Positions 45,381-54,410 of a DNA stretch of 64,000 nt are shown piece after piece. Position 1 is the stretch's first letter, and each line of letters starts with the position of its first letter. Source of the stretch: Kutzneria chonburiensis (GTDB taxonomy: Bacteria > Actinomycetota > Actinomycetes > Mycobacteriales > Pseudonocardiaceae); assembly GCF_028622115.1 (NCBI RefSeq), contig NZ_CP097263.1, positions 9,621,501 to 9,685,500 on the forward strand, given 5' to 3'. The translations under genes and the position numbers were made by a program. Under the pieces are notes generated by a model. It was not told the DNA's origin and searched no databases. It saw only the letters and a list, made by a program, of their open reading frames with translations.

Positions 45381-46379
45381 ATGGCCACCGACCTTTCGAG
45401 CTTCCCTCGGATCCAGTTGGGACAGTGGCCATCGCCGCTCCAGCCGTGCCCACGGCTGTCGGGCCGGCTCGGGCCGGCGGTCGTGGTCAAGCGGGACGAC
45501 GTGAGCCTGCTCGGCGTCGGCGGCAACAAGCTGCGGAAACTCGAGTTCCTGCTGGGCGCCGCCCTGCGTGACGGCGCCGAGCGGGTGGTCACCTTCGGTG
45601 CGGTGCAGACCAACCACGGCCGGCTGACCGCGGCCGCGTGCGCGCGCCTCGGGCTGCCGTGCGACCTGGTGCTGACGCGGTCCGTGCCGCGCGAGGGCGA
45701 GGCGTACGAGCGGTCCGGCAACATCCTGCTCGACCACGTGTACGGCGCGACCGTGCACCTGGTCGACACCGACGAGGAAGCCGCGGCCCGTCACGAGGAG
45801 TTGTTGGCCCGTCACGGAAACGTGGCCTCGATTCCGGTCGGTGGCTCCACCGGCGTAGGGGCACTCGGCTATGTGGCCGCGGTCGCCGAACTCATCGAGC
45901 AGTTCGGTGACACCGGCGTGTGGCCGACGCGCCTGGTCGCGCCGCTGGCCAGCGCCGGCACCGCCGCCGGATTGGTGGTCGGTGCGGCCGCTTTCGGCTG
46001 GGAGATCGACGTCGACCTGATCGCCGTGTCCCGCCCGGCCGAGGCCGCGCGGCAGGTGCTGCTGCCGATCATCGACGAGACCGCCGCGCTGCTGGACATC
46101 GCGCCGCCGCCGCTGGACCGCGTCCGCATCACCGACCGCACCCTCGGTCCCGGTTACGGCCTGCCGACCGAGGATGTGTGGCGGACGATCTCGCTGTTCG
46201 GCTCGACCGAGGCGATCACCTTGGACCCCGTCTACTCGGCCAAGGCCGCCGCCGGCATGGTGTCCCTGATCGAGGACGGCTCCATCGGCACCTCCGAGAC
46301 GGTGTTGTTCCTGCACACCGGCGGCCTCCCCGGCCTCTTCGCCTACACCCCGGAAGCCACCACACATCTGGCCAACTAA
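45381..46379 (+). CDS. PLP-dependent D-cysteine desulfhydrase / ACC deaminase family enzyme
   Basis: 332 residues of fold type II PLP enzyme. The PLP-binding lysine is Lys50 in GVGGNKLRKLEFLLG; VTFGAVQTNHGRLTAAACARLGL binds substrate carboxylate; VPLASAGTAAGLVVG is the phosphate-binding loop in slightly altered form. The family includes D-cysteine desulfhydrase (DcyD) and 1-aminocyclopropane-1-carboxylate deaminase. I cannot decide between these from sequence; the overall pattern is nearer DcyD. It would release ammonia and pyruvate or 2-oxobutyrate. It follows the TetR gene and is closed by a perfect palindrome. Confidence 0.85.
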   Translation: MATDLSSFPRIQLGQWPSPLQPCPRLSGRLGPAVVVKRDDVSLLGVGGNKLRKLEFLLGAALRDGAERVVTFGAVQTNHGRLTAAACARLGLPCDLVLTRSVPREGEAYERSGNILLDHVYGATVHLVDTDEEAAARHEELLARHGNVASIPVGGSTGVGALGYVAAVAELIEQFGDTGVWPTRLVAPLASAGTAAGLVVGAAAFGWEIDVDLIAVSRPAEAARQVLLPIIDETAALLDIAPPPLDRVRITDRTLGPGYGLPTEDVWRTISLFGSTEAITLDPVYSAKAAAGMVSLIEDGSIGTSETVLFLHTGGLPGLFAYTPEATTHLAN

Positions 46380-46434
46380 CGCTTGGAAGGGGGCCTTCCT
46401 CCACTCCGAGTGCAGGAAGGCCCCCTTCCAAGCG
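46380..46434. repeat. palindrome family D, copy 1
   Basis: Perfect 21-base arms (CGCTTGGAAGGGGGCC... and complement) around the core CACTCCGAGTG, beginning at the base after the stop of the PLP enzyme gene. An inverted, decayed copy is at 54351, and a fragment of the core (ACTCCGAGT) is at about 47911. Confidence 0.9.
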
Positions 46435-46490
46435 CACGGTTGGCCGGGTCCGGCTTGCTCGGGAATGGCTCGTGGTGTGAGGTGGCGGGC

Positions 46491-47885
46491 GTGACAGATA
46501 CCTTCGACGTGATCGTGATCGGCGCCGGCGCGGTCGGCGAGAACGTCGCCGCCCGGGCGGTGCGCGGCGGGCTGACCGCGGCCCTGATCGAGCACGAGCT
46601 GGTCGGCGGCGAGTGCTCGTACTGGGCGTGCATGCCGAGCAAGGCTCTGCTGCGGCCCGGCCATGCGCTGGCCGCCGCCCGGCGGCTGCCCGGCGTGCCG
46701 GTCGGCGAGCACCTGGACGCGGCCAAGGTGTTGGAGCGCCGCACCTACTTCACGTCCAACTGGGACGACGCCGGGCAGATCCAGTGGGCCGAGGGCGCCG
46801 GCATCACCGTGATCCGCGGCTTCGCCCGGTTGGACGGCGAGCGCCGCGTCGTGGTCGGGGACCGGACGCTGACCGCCCGTCAGGCCGTCGCCGTCTGCAC
46901 CGGCAGTGTGCCGGTGATCCCTCCGCTGGAAGGTATTGCCGACACGAGGGTGTGGACGTCCCGCGACGCCACCTCGGCCAAGGCTGTGCCGGGACGGCTG
47001 ATCGTGCTCGGCGGCGGCGTGGTCGGCGTCGAGCTGGCGCAGGCGTGGCGACGCCTCGGGTCCGAGGTGGACCTGGTGATCACGAGCGAGCTGCCGCTGC
47101 CTCGACTGGAGCCCATCGCCGGCGAGCTCGTGGCCGATGGCCTGCGTGAGGACGGCGTCCGCATCCACGCCGGCGCCAAGGCCGTTCGGGTCTCCCGTAC
47201 CAACGGCGAGATTTCCCTCGGCCTGTCCGACGGCACCGTGCTCACCGCCGACGAGCTGCTCGTCGCCACCGGCCGCCGTCCCGCGACGGAGGGCATCGGC
47301 GTCGAGACCGTCGGCCTCAAGCCCGGCGAGAAGCTGCACGTCGACGACTCCGGGCAGGTGTCCGGGGTGGACGGTCAGTGGCTGTACGCCGCCGGCGACG
47401 TCACCGGCCGGGCGCTGCTCACCCACCAGGGCAAGTACGCCGCCCGCGTCGTCGGCGACGTGATCGCCGCTCGGGCCAAGGGCCCGGTCGAGACGCCGCC
47501 GTGGAGCCAGTACACCGCCACCGCCGACCACGCCTCAGTGCCGGCCGTCGTCTTCACCGACCCCGAGGTTGCCTCCGTCGGCCTCAGCGCCGCCCAGGCC
47601 TCCGCCGCCGGCATCGACATCCGCGTCGTCGACCTGGACATCGCCGTCGCCGGTTCGTCCGTGCACGCCGACGGCTACCGCGGCAAGGCCCGCATGGTCG
47701 TCGACGAGCAGCGCCAGGTGCTCGTCGGTGTCACCTTCGTCGGCCAGGACGTCGCCGAGCTCCTGCACTCCGCCACCGTCGCCATCGTCGGCGAGGTGCC
47801 CCTGCACCGCCTCTGGCACGCCGTGCCCTCGTACCCGACGATCAGCGAGGTCTGGCTCCGCCTGCTGGAGGCCTACGGCCTCTGA
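46491..47885 (+). CDS. pyridine nucleotide-disulfide oxidoreductase (FAD)
   Basis: 464 residues from GTG 46491. FAD motif [16 protein letters not shown] (9-24); redox-active pair Cys42/Cys47 in [16 protein letters not shown](P) motif [15 protein letters not shown]; second FAD motif LYAAGDVTG; and a C-terminal dimerisation domain ending [17 protein letters not shown], where the usual HAHPT-SE catalytic segment is altered. It belongs with dihydrolipoamide dehydrogenase/mercuric reductase-like enzymes; the altered His segment argues against a true lipoamide dehydrogenase. The substrate is unknown. It stands alone between palindromes. Confidence 0.87.
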   Translation: MTDTFDVIVIGAGAVGENVAARAVRGGLTAALIEHELVGGECSYWACMPSKALLRPGHALAAARRLPGVPVGEHLDAAKVLERRTYFTSNWDDAGQIQWAEGAGITVIRGFARLDGERRVVVGDRTLTARQAVAVCTGSVPVIPPLEGIADTRVWTSRDATSAKAVPGRLIVLGGGVVGVELAQAWRRLGSEVDLVITSELPLPRLEPIAGELVADGLREDGVRIHAGAKAVRVSRTNGEISLGLSDGTVLTADELLVATGRRPATEGIGVETVGLKPGEKLHVDDSGQVSGVDGQWLYAAGDVTGRALLTHQGKYAARVVGDVIAARAKGPVETPPWSQYTATADHASVPAVVFTDPEVASVGLSAAQASAAGIDIRVVDLDIAVAGSSVHADGYRGKARMVVDEQRQVLVGVTFVGQDVAELLHSATVAIVGEVPLHRLWHAVPSYPTISEVWLRLLEAYGL

Positions 47886-47938
47886 AGCTGTGAACGGACC
47901 ATTCCCAAACTCCGAGTAGAGGCCGACAGCCTCCGACC

Positions 47939-48055
47939 CAAGATCAAGGGACCGATCCTCGCGTTGAACGTCAGGAAGGACCCCTTCCTGACACCGCCGG
48001 CAAGATCAAGGGACCGATCCTGGCGTTCAACGTCAGTAAGGGGCCCTTCCTGACA
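47939..48055. repeat. tandem direct repeat carrying palindromes (family E)
   Basis: Two copies of about 55 bases with period 62 (47939 and 48001). Each begins CAAGATCAAGGGACCGATCC and ends in a small palindrome (TCAGGAAGGA/CCCCTTCCTGA in copy 1). There are only a handful of differences. It fills the gap between the convergent oxidoreductase and membrane-anchored protein genes. Confidence 0.85.
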
Positions 48056-49291
48056 TCAGGACAGGGCCAGGTTCAGGGTGTGCTTGGCGATGGACTGGAG
48101 GGTGGGGTCGTCGGTGGTGCTGGGGCGTCCGATCCAGACGGTCTCGACGAGGCGGACGGTGCCGCCGGAGCGGTTGCTGGCGAACGCGGCCCGGTCGAAG
48201 GTGGTCGGGCCGCCGGGCCAAGGGCGGTCCTTGAGCAGCTCGGTGATGCCGCCGGCGCCGGGCTGCTCGGCCAACGTCTGGAACTGCGCGGCCGGATCGG
48301 CGGTGGCGAAGCGGATCTCGGCGACGGCGATGCCAGCCGGCTGGCCGGCGTTCTCGGCGCGGTAGTTCCAACGCCGAAGGTCCACGCACTGGTTCTGGCC
48401 CAGCCACACCTGCACGTCCCCGTACGCGTGGTCGGCGCAACGGCTGCCGTCGTCGACACCGTCGACCCTGGTGTAGCCGCCGGACGCCTGCGGCGCGGCG
48501 GGGGCGGAGCCGCCGCTGGTGAGGGCGGCGACGATGCTGCCGACGGCGAGGGTGCCGATCAACGCGGCGGCCCCGATGGGGAGCCAACGGCGCTTCTTCT
48601 TGGCCGGCGGCTCGACCGGCGCGGGCTTCAGGGCGGAGAAGCCCTCGGCCAACAACTCGGCGGTGGTGAAGCGCTCGTCCGGGGACAGATGAATGAGTAA
48701 CCCACCGGCCTGCTCGGCGGTCAGCATCGGCGCACCCACAGCCACGTCCCGCACGGCGCCCAACAGGGTTGTGGGCATCGGGTGCAGCACCCGGATGCCG
48801 CGATCCAGGTCCAGCTGCGGCTGTGTCACCTGACCGACGTAAGGGCCGACGGCCACGACCAGCCGAACGGGTAAGCCGGTGTCGCGGACCGCCTCGGCCA
48901 CGGCCTCGGCCGCGCCGACCGCCTCGGCCGCCGGATTGACGGTCGGATCCGGGCCGACGAGCGGCCAGCCGTCGATCTTCCACTGGCCGGCGACCGGCGC
49001 GTCCAGCCGCATCGCCGGGTCCGGCAGGTCGACGCCGGCCACCACCACGACGGCGTTGGGCAGCACCAACACCGTGTCCACCGGCCGGGACCGGCCCGGC
49101 GGCAGGTAGCCGGCCAGCGCGACGCCGCCGAGCACGGCGTCGCCGCCGCCCCACGACGCCAGCGCCGCCTTCACGTCGGCGGCGACCGCGGACTGCGCGT
49201 CGCCCAGTCGCACCAGGCGCACGGCGCCCACCTCCCCAGCTGCTGCGGAACCCGAACGCACAACGGTAACCGGCCCCGATGGTGACGCCAT
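48056..49291 (-). CDS. membrane-anchored unknown protein
   Basis: 411 residues from ATG 49291 (AGGA upstream). A cytoplasmic N-domain (about 1-235) includes VDTVLVLPNAVVVVAGVDLPDP, weakly NERD-like. A basic stop-transfer and helix follow (KKKRRWLPIGAAALIGTLAVGSIVAAL, about 236-262). The extracytoplasmic C-domain of 150 residues has two cysteines (RCADHAYGDVQVWLGQNQCVDL) likely forming a disulfide. I do not recognise the full protein. It is divergent from the DUF3145 gene, so it borders the fatty-acid region without obviously belonging to it. Confidence 0.75.
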   Translation of the reverse strand: MASPSGPVTVVRSGSAAAGEVGAVRLVRLGDAQSAVAADVKAALASWGGGDAVLGGVALAGYLPPGRSRPVDTVLVLPNAVVVVAGVDLPDPAMRLDAPVAGQWKIDGWPLVGPDPTVNPAAEAVGAAEAVAEAVRDTGLPVRLVVAVGPYVGQVTQPQLDLDRGIRVLHPMPTTLLGAVRDVAVGAPMLTAEQAGGLLIHLSPDERFTTAELLAEGFSALKPAPVEPPAKKKRRWLPIGAAALIGTLAVGSIVAALTSGGSAPAAPQASGGYTRVDGVDDGSRCADHAYGDVQVWLGQNQCVDLRRWNYRAENAGQPAGIAVAEIRFATADPAAQFQTLAEQPGAGGITELLKDRPWPGGPTTFDRAAFASNRSGGTVRLVETVWIGRPSTTDDPTLQSIAKHTLNLALS

Positions 49292-49485
49292 GTCGCGTCC
49301 TGTGAGCGAGGTCACCCGTGTCGGTGCCCCCTCGGCCGGGTGATCTCTGACCCGGGATGTGCCGGTTGCGGTGGCGGCCGGTCCCGGATACAGGGCAGAA
49401 TGGCGCATCGGCTTGATCCGCTGGTGGTCACGGCACGTGTGAGGGCGTAGGGGAAGACGTCCCTCGGCAGGTGCGGAGGTCAGCA

Positions 49486-49989
49486 GTGAACAACCGTGGC
49501 AAGACCAGTGGCGTGGTGTACGTCCACTCGTCGCCGTCTGCGGTCTGTCCGCACGTCGAGTGGGCCATCTCGGGCACCCTCGGGGTCCGGGCCGACCTGC
49601 GCTGGTCGGCGCAGCCGGCCGCGCCCGGCCAGTTGCGCGCGGAATGCGCGTGGACCGGCGACCCGGGCACCGGCGCGCAGCTTTCCGGCGCGCTCAAGGC
49701 CTGGCCGATGATCCGGTTCGAGGTGACCGAGGACCCCAGCCCCGGCGTGGACGGCGAGCGGTTCTGCTTCGCCCCCGGCATCGGGCTCTGGCACGCCCGC
49801 GCCGCGGCCAACGGCGACATCGTGGTGGCCGAGGACCAGCTGCGTGCGCTGGCCGCCAAGGCGAGAACGGGCGAGTCCTTCGCGCACGGCATCGACGGGC
49901 TGCTGGGCAAGCCGTGGGACGACGCGCTGGAGCCGTTCCGGCGGGCCGGCGACGGCGCGCCGGTGACCTGGTTGCACCGGGTGGGCTGA
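49486..49989 (+). CDS. DUF3145 family protein
   Basis: 167 residues from GTG 49486, seven bases after GGAGG. GVVYVHSSPSAVCPHVEWAISGTLG at the N-terminus is the hallmark of actinobacterial DUF3145, continuing with GLWHARAAANGDIVVAEDQLRALAA. In Streptomyces the orthologue lies beside the fabDHPF operon, as it does here, which suggests a role connected with fatty-acid synthesis; no activity is known. It is probably cytoplasmic. Confidence 0.88.
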   Translation: MNNRGKTSGVVYVHSSPSAVCPHVEWAISGTLGVRADLRWSAQPAAPGQLRAECAWTGDPGTGAQLSGALKAWPMIRFEVTEDPSPGVDGERFCFAPGIGLWHARAAANGDIVVAEDQLRALAAKARTGESFAHGIDGLLGKPWDDALEPFRRAGDGAPVTWLHRVG

Positions 49990-50009
49990 CTCGTGGCACC
50001 CTCGATCGT

Positions 50010-50597
50010 GTGACCCCGCAGGCTTCGCCCAACCGGTCGACGTTGACCTGGCTGATCCCGATCACGCTGCTCATCGCCGTGTGCGCGCTGGTGGGCGGCC
50101 TGATCGCCCGCCAGCTCTACGCCACGTCCAAACCGGTGGACACCAAGCCGCCGGCGTCCGCGCCGTCCGGGCCGACCACGGACACCGGGCACCCCGACGA
50201 CACCGAGTCGGTGTACTTCACGGAGTTCGCCAAGGCCGACCCCGACGCCGACCAGGTCCAGCGGGCGATCCAGAACTACTTCAACGCCATCAACAAGCGC
50301 GACTACAAGAAGTGGCAGCAGACCATGACGCCGGAGGCCGGGGGCCAGACCGAGTCGTACTGGCGCAACGGCTACAAGTCCACCGTCGACAAGGACATGC
50401 ACATCTACCGGATCGAGGACACCGAGCAGGGCGCGGACGTGTTCGGCTCGTTCACCAGCTACCAGGACCTGGCCGACGCGCCGGACGAGCTCAAGGCCAC
50501 CTGCGTCCGCTGGAACATGATCTGGCCGATGGTGAGCATCAACGGCGTCTTCCGGATCGGCAAGCCCAGCATCGCGCCGCACGCCTGCGGCACATGA
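50010..50597 (+). CDS. single-pass membrane protein, extracytoplasmic domain unknown
   Basis: 195 residues from GTG 50010. N-terminal helix TLTWLIPITLLIAVCALVGGLIA (12-34), a Pro/Thr-rich linker, then an NTF2-like-looking domain (VQRAIQNYFNAINKRDYKKWQQTMTPEAGGQTESYWRNGYKSTVDKDMHIYRIEDTE). The pattern of a helix plus a small alpha+beta domain is common in actinobacterial envelope proteins of unknown role. It follows DUF3145 by 20 bases and converges with fabF. Confidence 0.75.
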   Translation: MTPQASPNRSTLTWLIPITLLIAVCALVGGLIARQLYATSKPVDTKPPASAPSGPTTDTGHPDDTESVYFTEFAKADPDADQVQRAIQNYFNAINKRDYKKWQQTMTPEAGGQTESYWRNGYKSTVDKDMHIYRIEDTEQGADVFGSFTSYQDLADAPDELKATCVRWNMIWPMVSINGVFRIGKPSIAPHACGT

Positions 50598-50599
50598 GA

Positions 50600-50631
50600 A
50601 AGGCCCTTCCCGCCGTGGCGGGAAGGGCCTT
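50600..50631. terminator. bidirectional terminator between fabF and convergent gene
   Basis: AAGGCCCTTCCCGC/GCGGGAAGGGCCTT arms with a four-base loop, followed by TCTT on the plus strand. It lies between the convergent gene ends at 50597 and 50646. Confidence 0.85.
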
Positions 50632-50645
50632 CTTCGCTACGGGGA

Positions 50646-51878
50646 TCAGGCCTTGGTGAAGGCCAGCGCCACGTTGTGGCCGCCGAAGCCGAACGAGTCG
50701 GTGATGGCCGCCGTCAGCTCGACCTTGCGCGGCTGGCCGGCCACGACCTCGTGCAGCACGGCCGGGTCCGGGTTCTCCAGGTTCGCGGTCGGCGGGATCA
50801 CGCCGTCCCGCACCGACAGCACGGTCGCGATCGCCGCCACCGCGCCGGACGCCCCGAGCAGGTGCCCGAGCGAGCCCTTGGCCGCGGTGAGCAGCGGGTG
50901 GTCGCCGATCGCCCGGTGGATGGCGATCGACTCGATCGTGTCGCCGACCGGGGTGGAGGTGGCGTGGCAGTTCACGTGGCCGATGTCCTCGGCCGACAGC
51001 TCGCCGCTGCGCATGGCCGCCTGGATGGCCCGCCGCTGGCCCTCGCCCTCCGGGTCGGGCGCGGTGATGTGGTGCGCGTCGGAGCTGGTGCCGATGCCGG
51101 CCAGCCGGCCGTAGACCTTGGCCCCACGAGCCTTGGCGTGGTCGGCCCGCTCCAGCACCACGACGCCGGCGCCCTCGCCGAGCACGAAGCCGTCGCGCTC
51201 GCCGTCGAACGGCCGCGACGCCTTCTCCGGCTCGTTGTTGCGGGTCGACATGGTCCGGGCCTGCGCGAAGCCGGCCATGGTGATGCCGGTGATGCACGCC
51301 TCGGCGCCGCCCGCGATGATCACGTCGGCCTCGCCGCTGCGGATCATCCGGTACGCCCAGGCGATCGCCTCGGCGCCGGAGGCACAGGCCGACACCGGGG
51401 CGTGCACCCCGGCGCGGGCCTTGGCCCACAGCCCGACGTGCGCCGCCGGGCCGTTGGGCATGAGCATCGGCACCGTCAGCGGAGACACCTTGCGCAGGCC
51501 GGCCGTCTCCAGCAGGTCGTCCTGCGCGAGCAGAGTGAGCGCGCCGCCGATGCCGGTGCCGATGATCACCGCGAGCCGCTCCGGGTCGACGGCGTTCTCA
51601 TCGAGGCCGGCGTCGGCGTAGGCCTGCCGGGACGCCACCATCGCGACCTGCTCGCTGCGGTCCAGCCGCCGGGCCTCGACCCTCGGCAGGATCTCGGTGG
51701 GTTCTACCTTGAGCTGCGCGGCGATCTGCACCGGCAGCTCGTACTTGTGCACCCAGTCCGCGTCCAGGGTCGACACCCCGCTGCGGCCGGCGAGCAGGCC
51801 GTCCCAGGTGGACGCGACGTCCCCGCCCAGAGGGGTCGTCGCGCCGACACCGGTGACGACGACGTCGACAGAGCTCAC
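50646..51878 (-). CDS. fabF: beta-ketoacyl-ACP synthase II
   Basis: 410 residues. Catalytic triad of condensing enzymes: Cys in PVSACASGAEAIAWAY (about 161), His in NCHATSTPVGDTIES (about 300) and His in SLGHLLGASGAVAAI (about 338). It elongates acyl-ACP with malonyl-ACP in the type II pathway. It is the last gene of the fabD-fabH-acpP-fabF operon, the order known from Streptomyces, and is separated from acpP by 38 bases. A neighbouring terminator closes the operon. Confidence 0.95.
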   Translation of the reverse strand: MSSVDVVVTGVGATTPLGGDVASTWDGLLAGRSGVSTLDADWVHKYELPVQIAAQLKVEPTEILPRVEARRLDRSEQVAMVASRQAYADAGLDENAVDPERLAVIIGTGIGGALTLLAQDDLLETAGLRKVSPLTVPMLMPNGPAAHVGLWAKARAGVHAPVSACASGAEAIAWAYRMIRSGEADVIIAGGAEACITGITMAGFAQARTMSTRNNEPEKASRPFDGERDGFVLGEGAGVVVLERADHAKARGAKVYGRLAGIGTSSDAHHITAPDPEGEGQRRAIQAAMRSGELSAEDIGHVNCHATSTPVGDTIESIAIHRAIGDHPLLTAAKGSLGHLLGASGAVAAIATVLSVRDGVIPPTANLENPDPAVLHEVVAGQPRKVELTAAITDSFGFGGHNVALAFTKA

Positions 51879-51916
51879 TGCGCCTCCGCTCTACAAGCGT
51901 TTCGTTCTACGACAGC

Positions 51917-52156
51917 TCAGGCGTGGCTCGCGATGTAGGTCACCGCGTCGCCCACGGTCTTCAGGTTGGCCAGCTCGTCGTCCGGGATCTTGACGCCGAA
52001 CTTGTCCTCGGCCTGCACCGCGATCTCGACCATGGACAGCGAGTCGATGTCCAGGTCGTCCACGAACGACTTCTCCACCGTCACGTCGTCCACGGCGACA
52101 CCGGCGACCTCTTCGACGATCTCGGCCAGGCCGGCGCGGATCTCCTCGTTCTCCAC
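51917..52156 (-). CDS. acpP: acyl carrier protein
   Basis: 79 residues, strongly acidic, four-helix ACP. The phosphopantetheine attachment Ser is Ser39 in DIDSLSMVEIAV. It carries the growing acyl chain between FabD, FabH and FabF, whose genes flank it. The sequence is of the fatty-acid rather than polyketide type, judged by its operon position and the short helix-2 motif. Confidence 0.95.
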   Translation of the reverse strand: MENEEIRAGLAEIVEEVAGVAVDDVTVEKSFVDDLDIDSLSMVEIAVQAEDKFGVKIPDDELANLKTVGDAVTYIASHA

Positions 52157-52220
52157 CTTGTCGTTCCTTTCGTAGTGAATCCCGGCGGCGCGGCCGCGCC
52201 GCCGGAAGCGTGTCGGCCCG

Positions 52221-53207
52221 TCACGGGCAGATGGCCACCTGGCCGGAGTAGGACAGCCCGGCGCCGAAGCCGACCAGCAGCATCATGTCGCCGCTGGAGA
52301 TCCGGCCGTCGGCCCGCATGTGGTCGATGGCCATCGGGATCGAGGCCGACGAGGTGTTGCCCGAGTGCACGATGTCGTCGGCCACCACCATGTCCTCACG
52401 GGCGCCGCGCGCCCGCAGCTTCTTGGCGATGTGCTCGACGATGCGCAGGTTGGCCTGGTGCGGCACCAGCACGTCGATGTCGGACAGCTTCACGCCGGCC
52501 GCCTCGACCGCGCGCTCGGCGATCGGCGCGATCTGCGTGGTGGCCCAGCGGAAGACCGACTGGCCCTCCTGGAAGATGTGGCCGTTCTCGGTCAGCCCGA
52601 TCATGTCGACCAGGTCGCCGGAGCTGCCCAGCACGGCCGGCGCGATCAGCGGCTCGTCGGCCGGGCCGACAACGCAGGCGCCCGCGCCGTCGGCGAAGAT
52701 GATGCAGTTGCCGCGGTCGGACCAGTCCACCCAGTCGGTGAACCGCTCGGCCCCGATCACCAGCACCCGCTCGGCGCTGCCGCCGCGGATCATGTCGCTG
52801 GCCACGGTCAGCGAGTACGGGAAGCCGGCGCACGCGGCGTTCAGGTCGAACGCGGCCGGCGACCGCACGCCGATCCGGTCCGCGGTCTGCGCGGCGGCGT
52901 TGGGGATGTTGCCCGGCATGGTGCAGGTGGCCACCAGGACCGTGTCGATCTGGCCGGCCGTCACGCCCGAGTCGGCCAGCGCCTTGGCGCCGGCCTCGAC
53001 GGCCATGTCCACCAGCGACTGGTCCGGGTCGGCCAGCCGGCGCTCGATGATGCCGACGCGCTGGCGGATCCACTCGTCGTTGGTGTCGACGCCCATCGCC
53101 GCGATGTCGTCGTTGGTGACGGTCCGGTTGCCCTGCGCGCTGCCGAAACCCAGCAGCCGCGTGCCGGCCGGCCCGGTGCGACCGATCAATCCGGGTCGCT
53201 CACTCAT
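52221..53207 (-). CDS. fabH: beta-ketoacyl-ACP synthase III
   Basis: 328 residues from ATG 53207. Catalytic Cys126 in DLNAACAGFPYSLTVA, His in LVPHQANLRIVEH (about 258), and Asn in VHSGNTSSASIP (about 289) complete the KAS III triad. It starts fatty-acid synthesis by condensing an acyl-CoA with malonyl-ACP; in actinobacteria branched starters are favoured. The start overlaps the fabD stop by four bases. Confidence 0.95.
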   Translation of the reverse strand: MSERPGLIGRTGPAGTRLLGFGSAQGNRTVTNDDIAAMGVDTNDEWIRQRVGIIERRLADPDQSLVDMAVEAGAKALADSGVTAGQIDTVLVATCTMPGNIPNAAAQTADRIGVRSPAAFDLNAACAGFPYSLTVASDMIRGGSAERVLVIGAERFTDWVDWSDRGNCIIFADGAGACVVGPADEPLIAPAVLGSSGDLVDMIGLTENGHIFQEGQSVFRWATTQIAPIAERAVEAAGVKLSDIDVLVPHQANLRIVEHIAKKLRARGAREDMVVADDIVHSGNTSSASIPMAIDHMRADGRISSGDMMLLVGFGAGLSYSGQVAICP

Positions 53208-54124
53208 GCGGACACCGCCTCCACTGCCTTGTCCAGGTCCGCCGGGGTCTTGACCGCGATCGGGTTGGTCACGACGCCCTTGAGCTGCCGCTTGACCAGA
53301 CCGGTGAGCGCGCCGCCCGGGGCCAGTTCGATGGTGGTCGTCACGCCGGCGCGGGCCAGCGTGTCCATGCACAGGTCCCAGCGCACCGGCAGGGTCACCT
53401 GGGCGACCAGCCGGCCCAGCATCTCCGGGCCGCTGGTCACGACGGAACCGTCCGCATTGGACAGCAGCGGCCGGATCGGGTCGGCGGTCTTCACGCCGAC
53501 GGCCCGCTCCCGCAGCGTGTCCCGCGCCGGGTCCATGTAGTGGGTGTGGAAGGCGCCCGCGACCTTCAGCATGATGACCTTGGTGCCGGCCGGCCGCTCG
53601 TCGGCCAGCTTCTGCAACGCGGTCAGCGAGCCCGCGGCCACCGTCTGGCCGGCGCCGTTGCGGTTGGCCGGAACCAGGCCGTACTCGTCGAGACGGGCCA
53701 GCAGCTCGTCGGCCTCGCCGCCCATCACCGCCGCCATGCCGGTCGGCTCCAGCGCGCATGCGTCGGCCATCGCCCGGCCGCGCACCGCGGCCAGCGCCAC
53801 CGCGTCGTCCATGGACAGCACGCCGGCGATCGCGGCGGCGGCCAGCTCGCCGATGGAGTGGCCGGCGACCGGGGCCGCGTTCGGCACCGTGACGCGACGC
53901 TGCAACTCGCGGAAGGCGACCAGCGTCTGCGCCACGATCAGGGGCTGCGTGACGGCGGTGTCCTTGATCTCCTCGGCGTCGGCCGTGGTGCCGAGCCGGG
54001 CCAGGTCCAGGCCGATGGTCTCGGACCAGCCGCCGACCAGCTCAGCCACGCCGTCCAGCTCGAGCCACGGTGCGAGCATGCCGGGGGCCTGGGACCCCTG
54101 TCCGGGGGCTAGGAGCGCGATCAC
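53204..54124 (-). CDS. fabD: malonyl-CoA:ACP transacylase
   Basis: 306 residues from GTG 54124 (MIALLAPGQGSQAPGML, the usual family N-terminus). Nucleophile Ser90 in VAGHSIGELAAAA, Arg in VRGRAMADAC (about 115), and His in GAFHTHYMDPAR (about 193). It loads malonate onto ACP for FabH and FabF. A longer in-frame reading to 54286 exists but lacks support. It is the first gene of the fab operon, with the FasR-like regulator gene upstream on the same strand. Confidence 0.93.
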   Translation of the reverse strand: MIALLAPGQGSQAPGMLAPWLELDGVAELVGGWSETIGLDLARLGTTADAEEIKDTAVTQPLIVAQTLVAFRELQRRVTVPNAAPVAGHSIGELAAAAIAGVLSMDDAVALAAVRGRAMADACALEPTGMAAVMGGEADELLARLDEYGLVPANRNGAGQTVAAGSLTALQKLADERPAGTKVIMLKVAGAFHTHYMDPARDTLRERAVGVKTADPIRPLLSNADGSVVTSGPEMLGRLVAQVTLPVRWDLCMDTLARAGVTTTIELAPGGALTGLVKRQLKGVVTNPIAVKTPADLDKAVEAVSA

Positions 54125-54350
54125 CCGCCCACTGAACACGGTCGCGGCGGCGTCATGTGATGTCGCCACCGACGAAGTCCGGTGGTCAGCGTTGTAGAAA
54201 CCCTCCAAAGGTTGCCGGAATATGTCCACTGAGCGGCCGGCTGGGTTGTCGAGGCCGTCGCACTGGACCGCTGAGGCGCTCCTCACTCCCCGATCTTGCC
54301 GCTACGCCGGTCGGCCTACTCCAGCCCCCGCCCACTGTCAACCCCCCGAT

Positions 54351-54393
54351 GCTTGGAAGGGGGCATTCCAGCACTCGGAGTGGAGGAATTGCG
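54351..54393. repeat. palindrome family D, degenerate copy 2
   Basis: GCTTGGAAGGGGGCATTCC ... GGAATTGCGC around CACTCGGAGTG. The core is the reverse complement of copy 1. It lies between the fasR-like gene and fabD; the rest of the 286-base gap (54125-54410) contains only promoter-like sequence. Confidence 0.75.
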
Positions 54394-54410
54394 CGTTGAT
54401 CATGCGCTGA

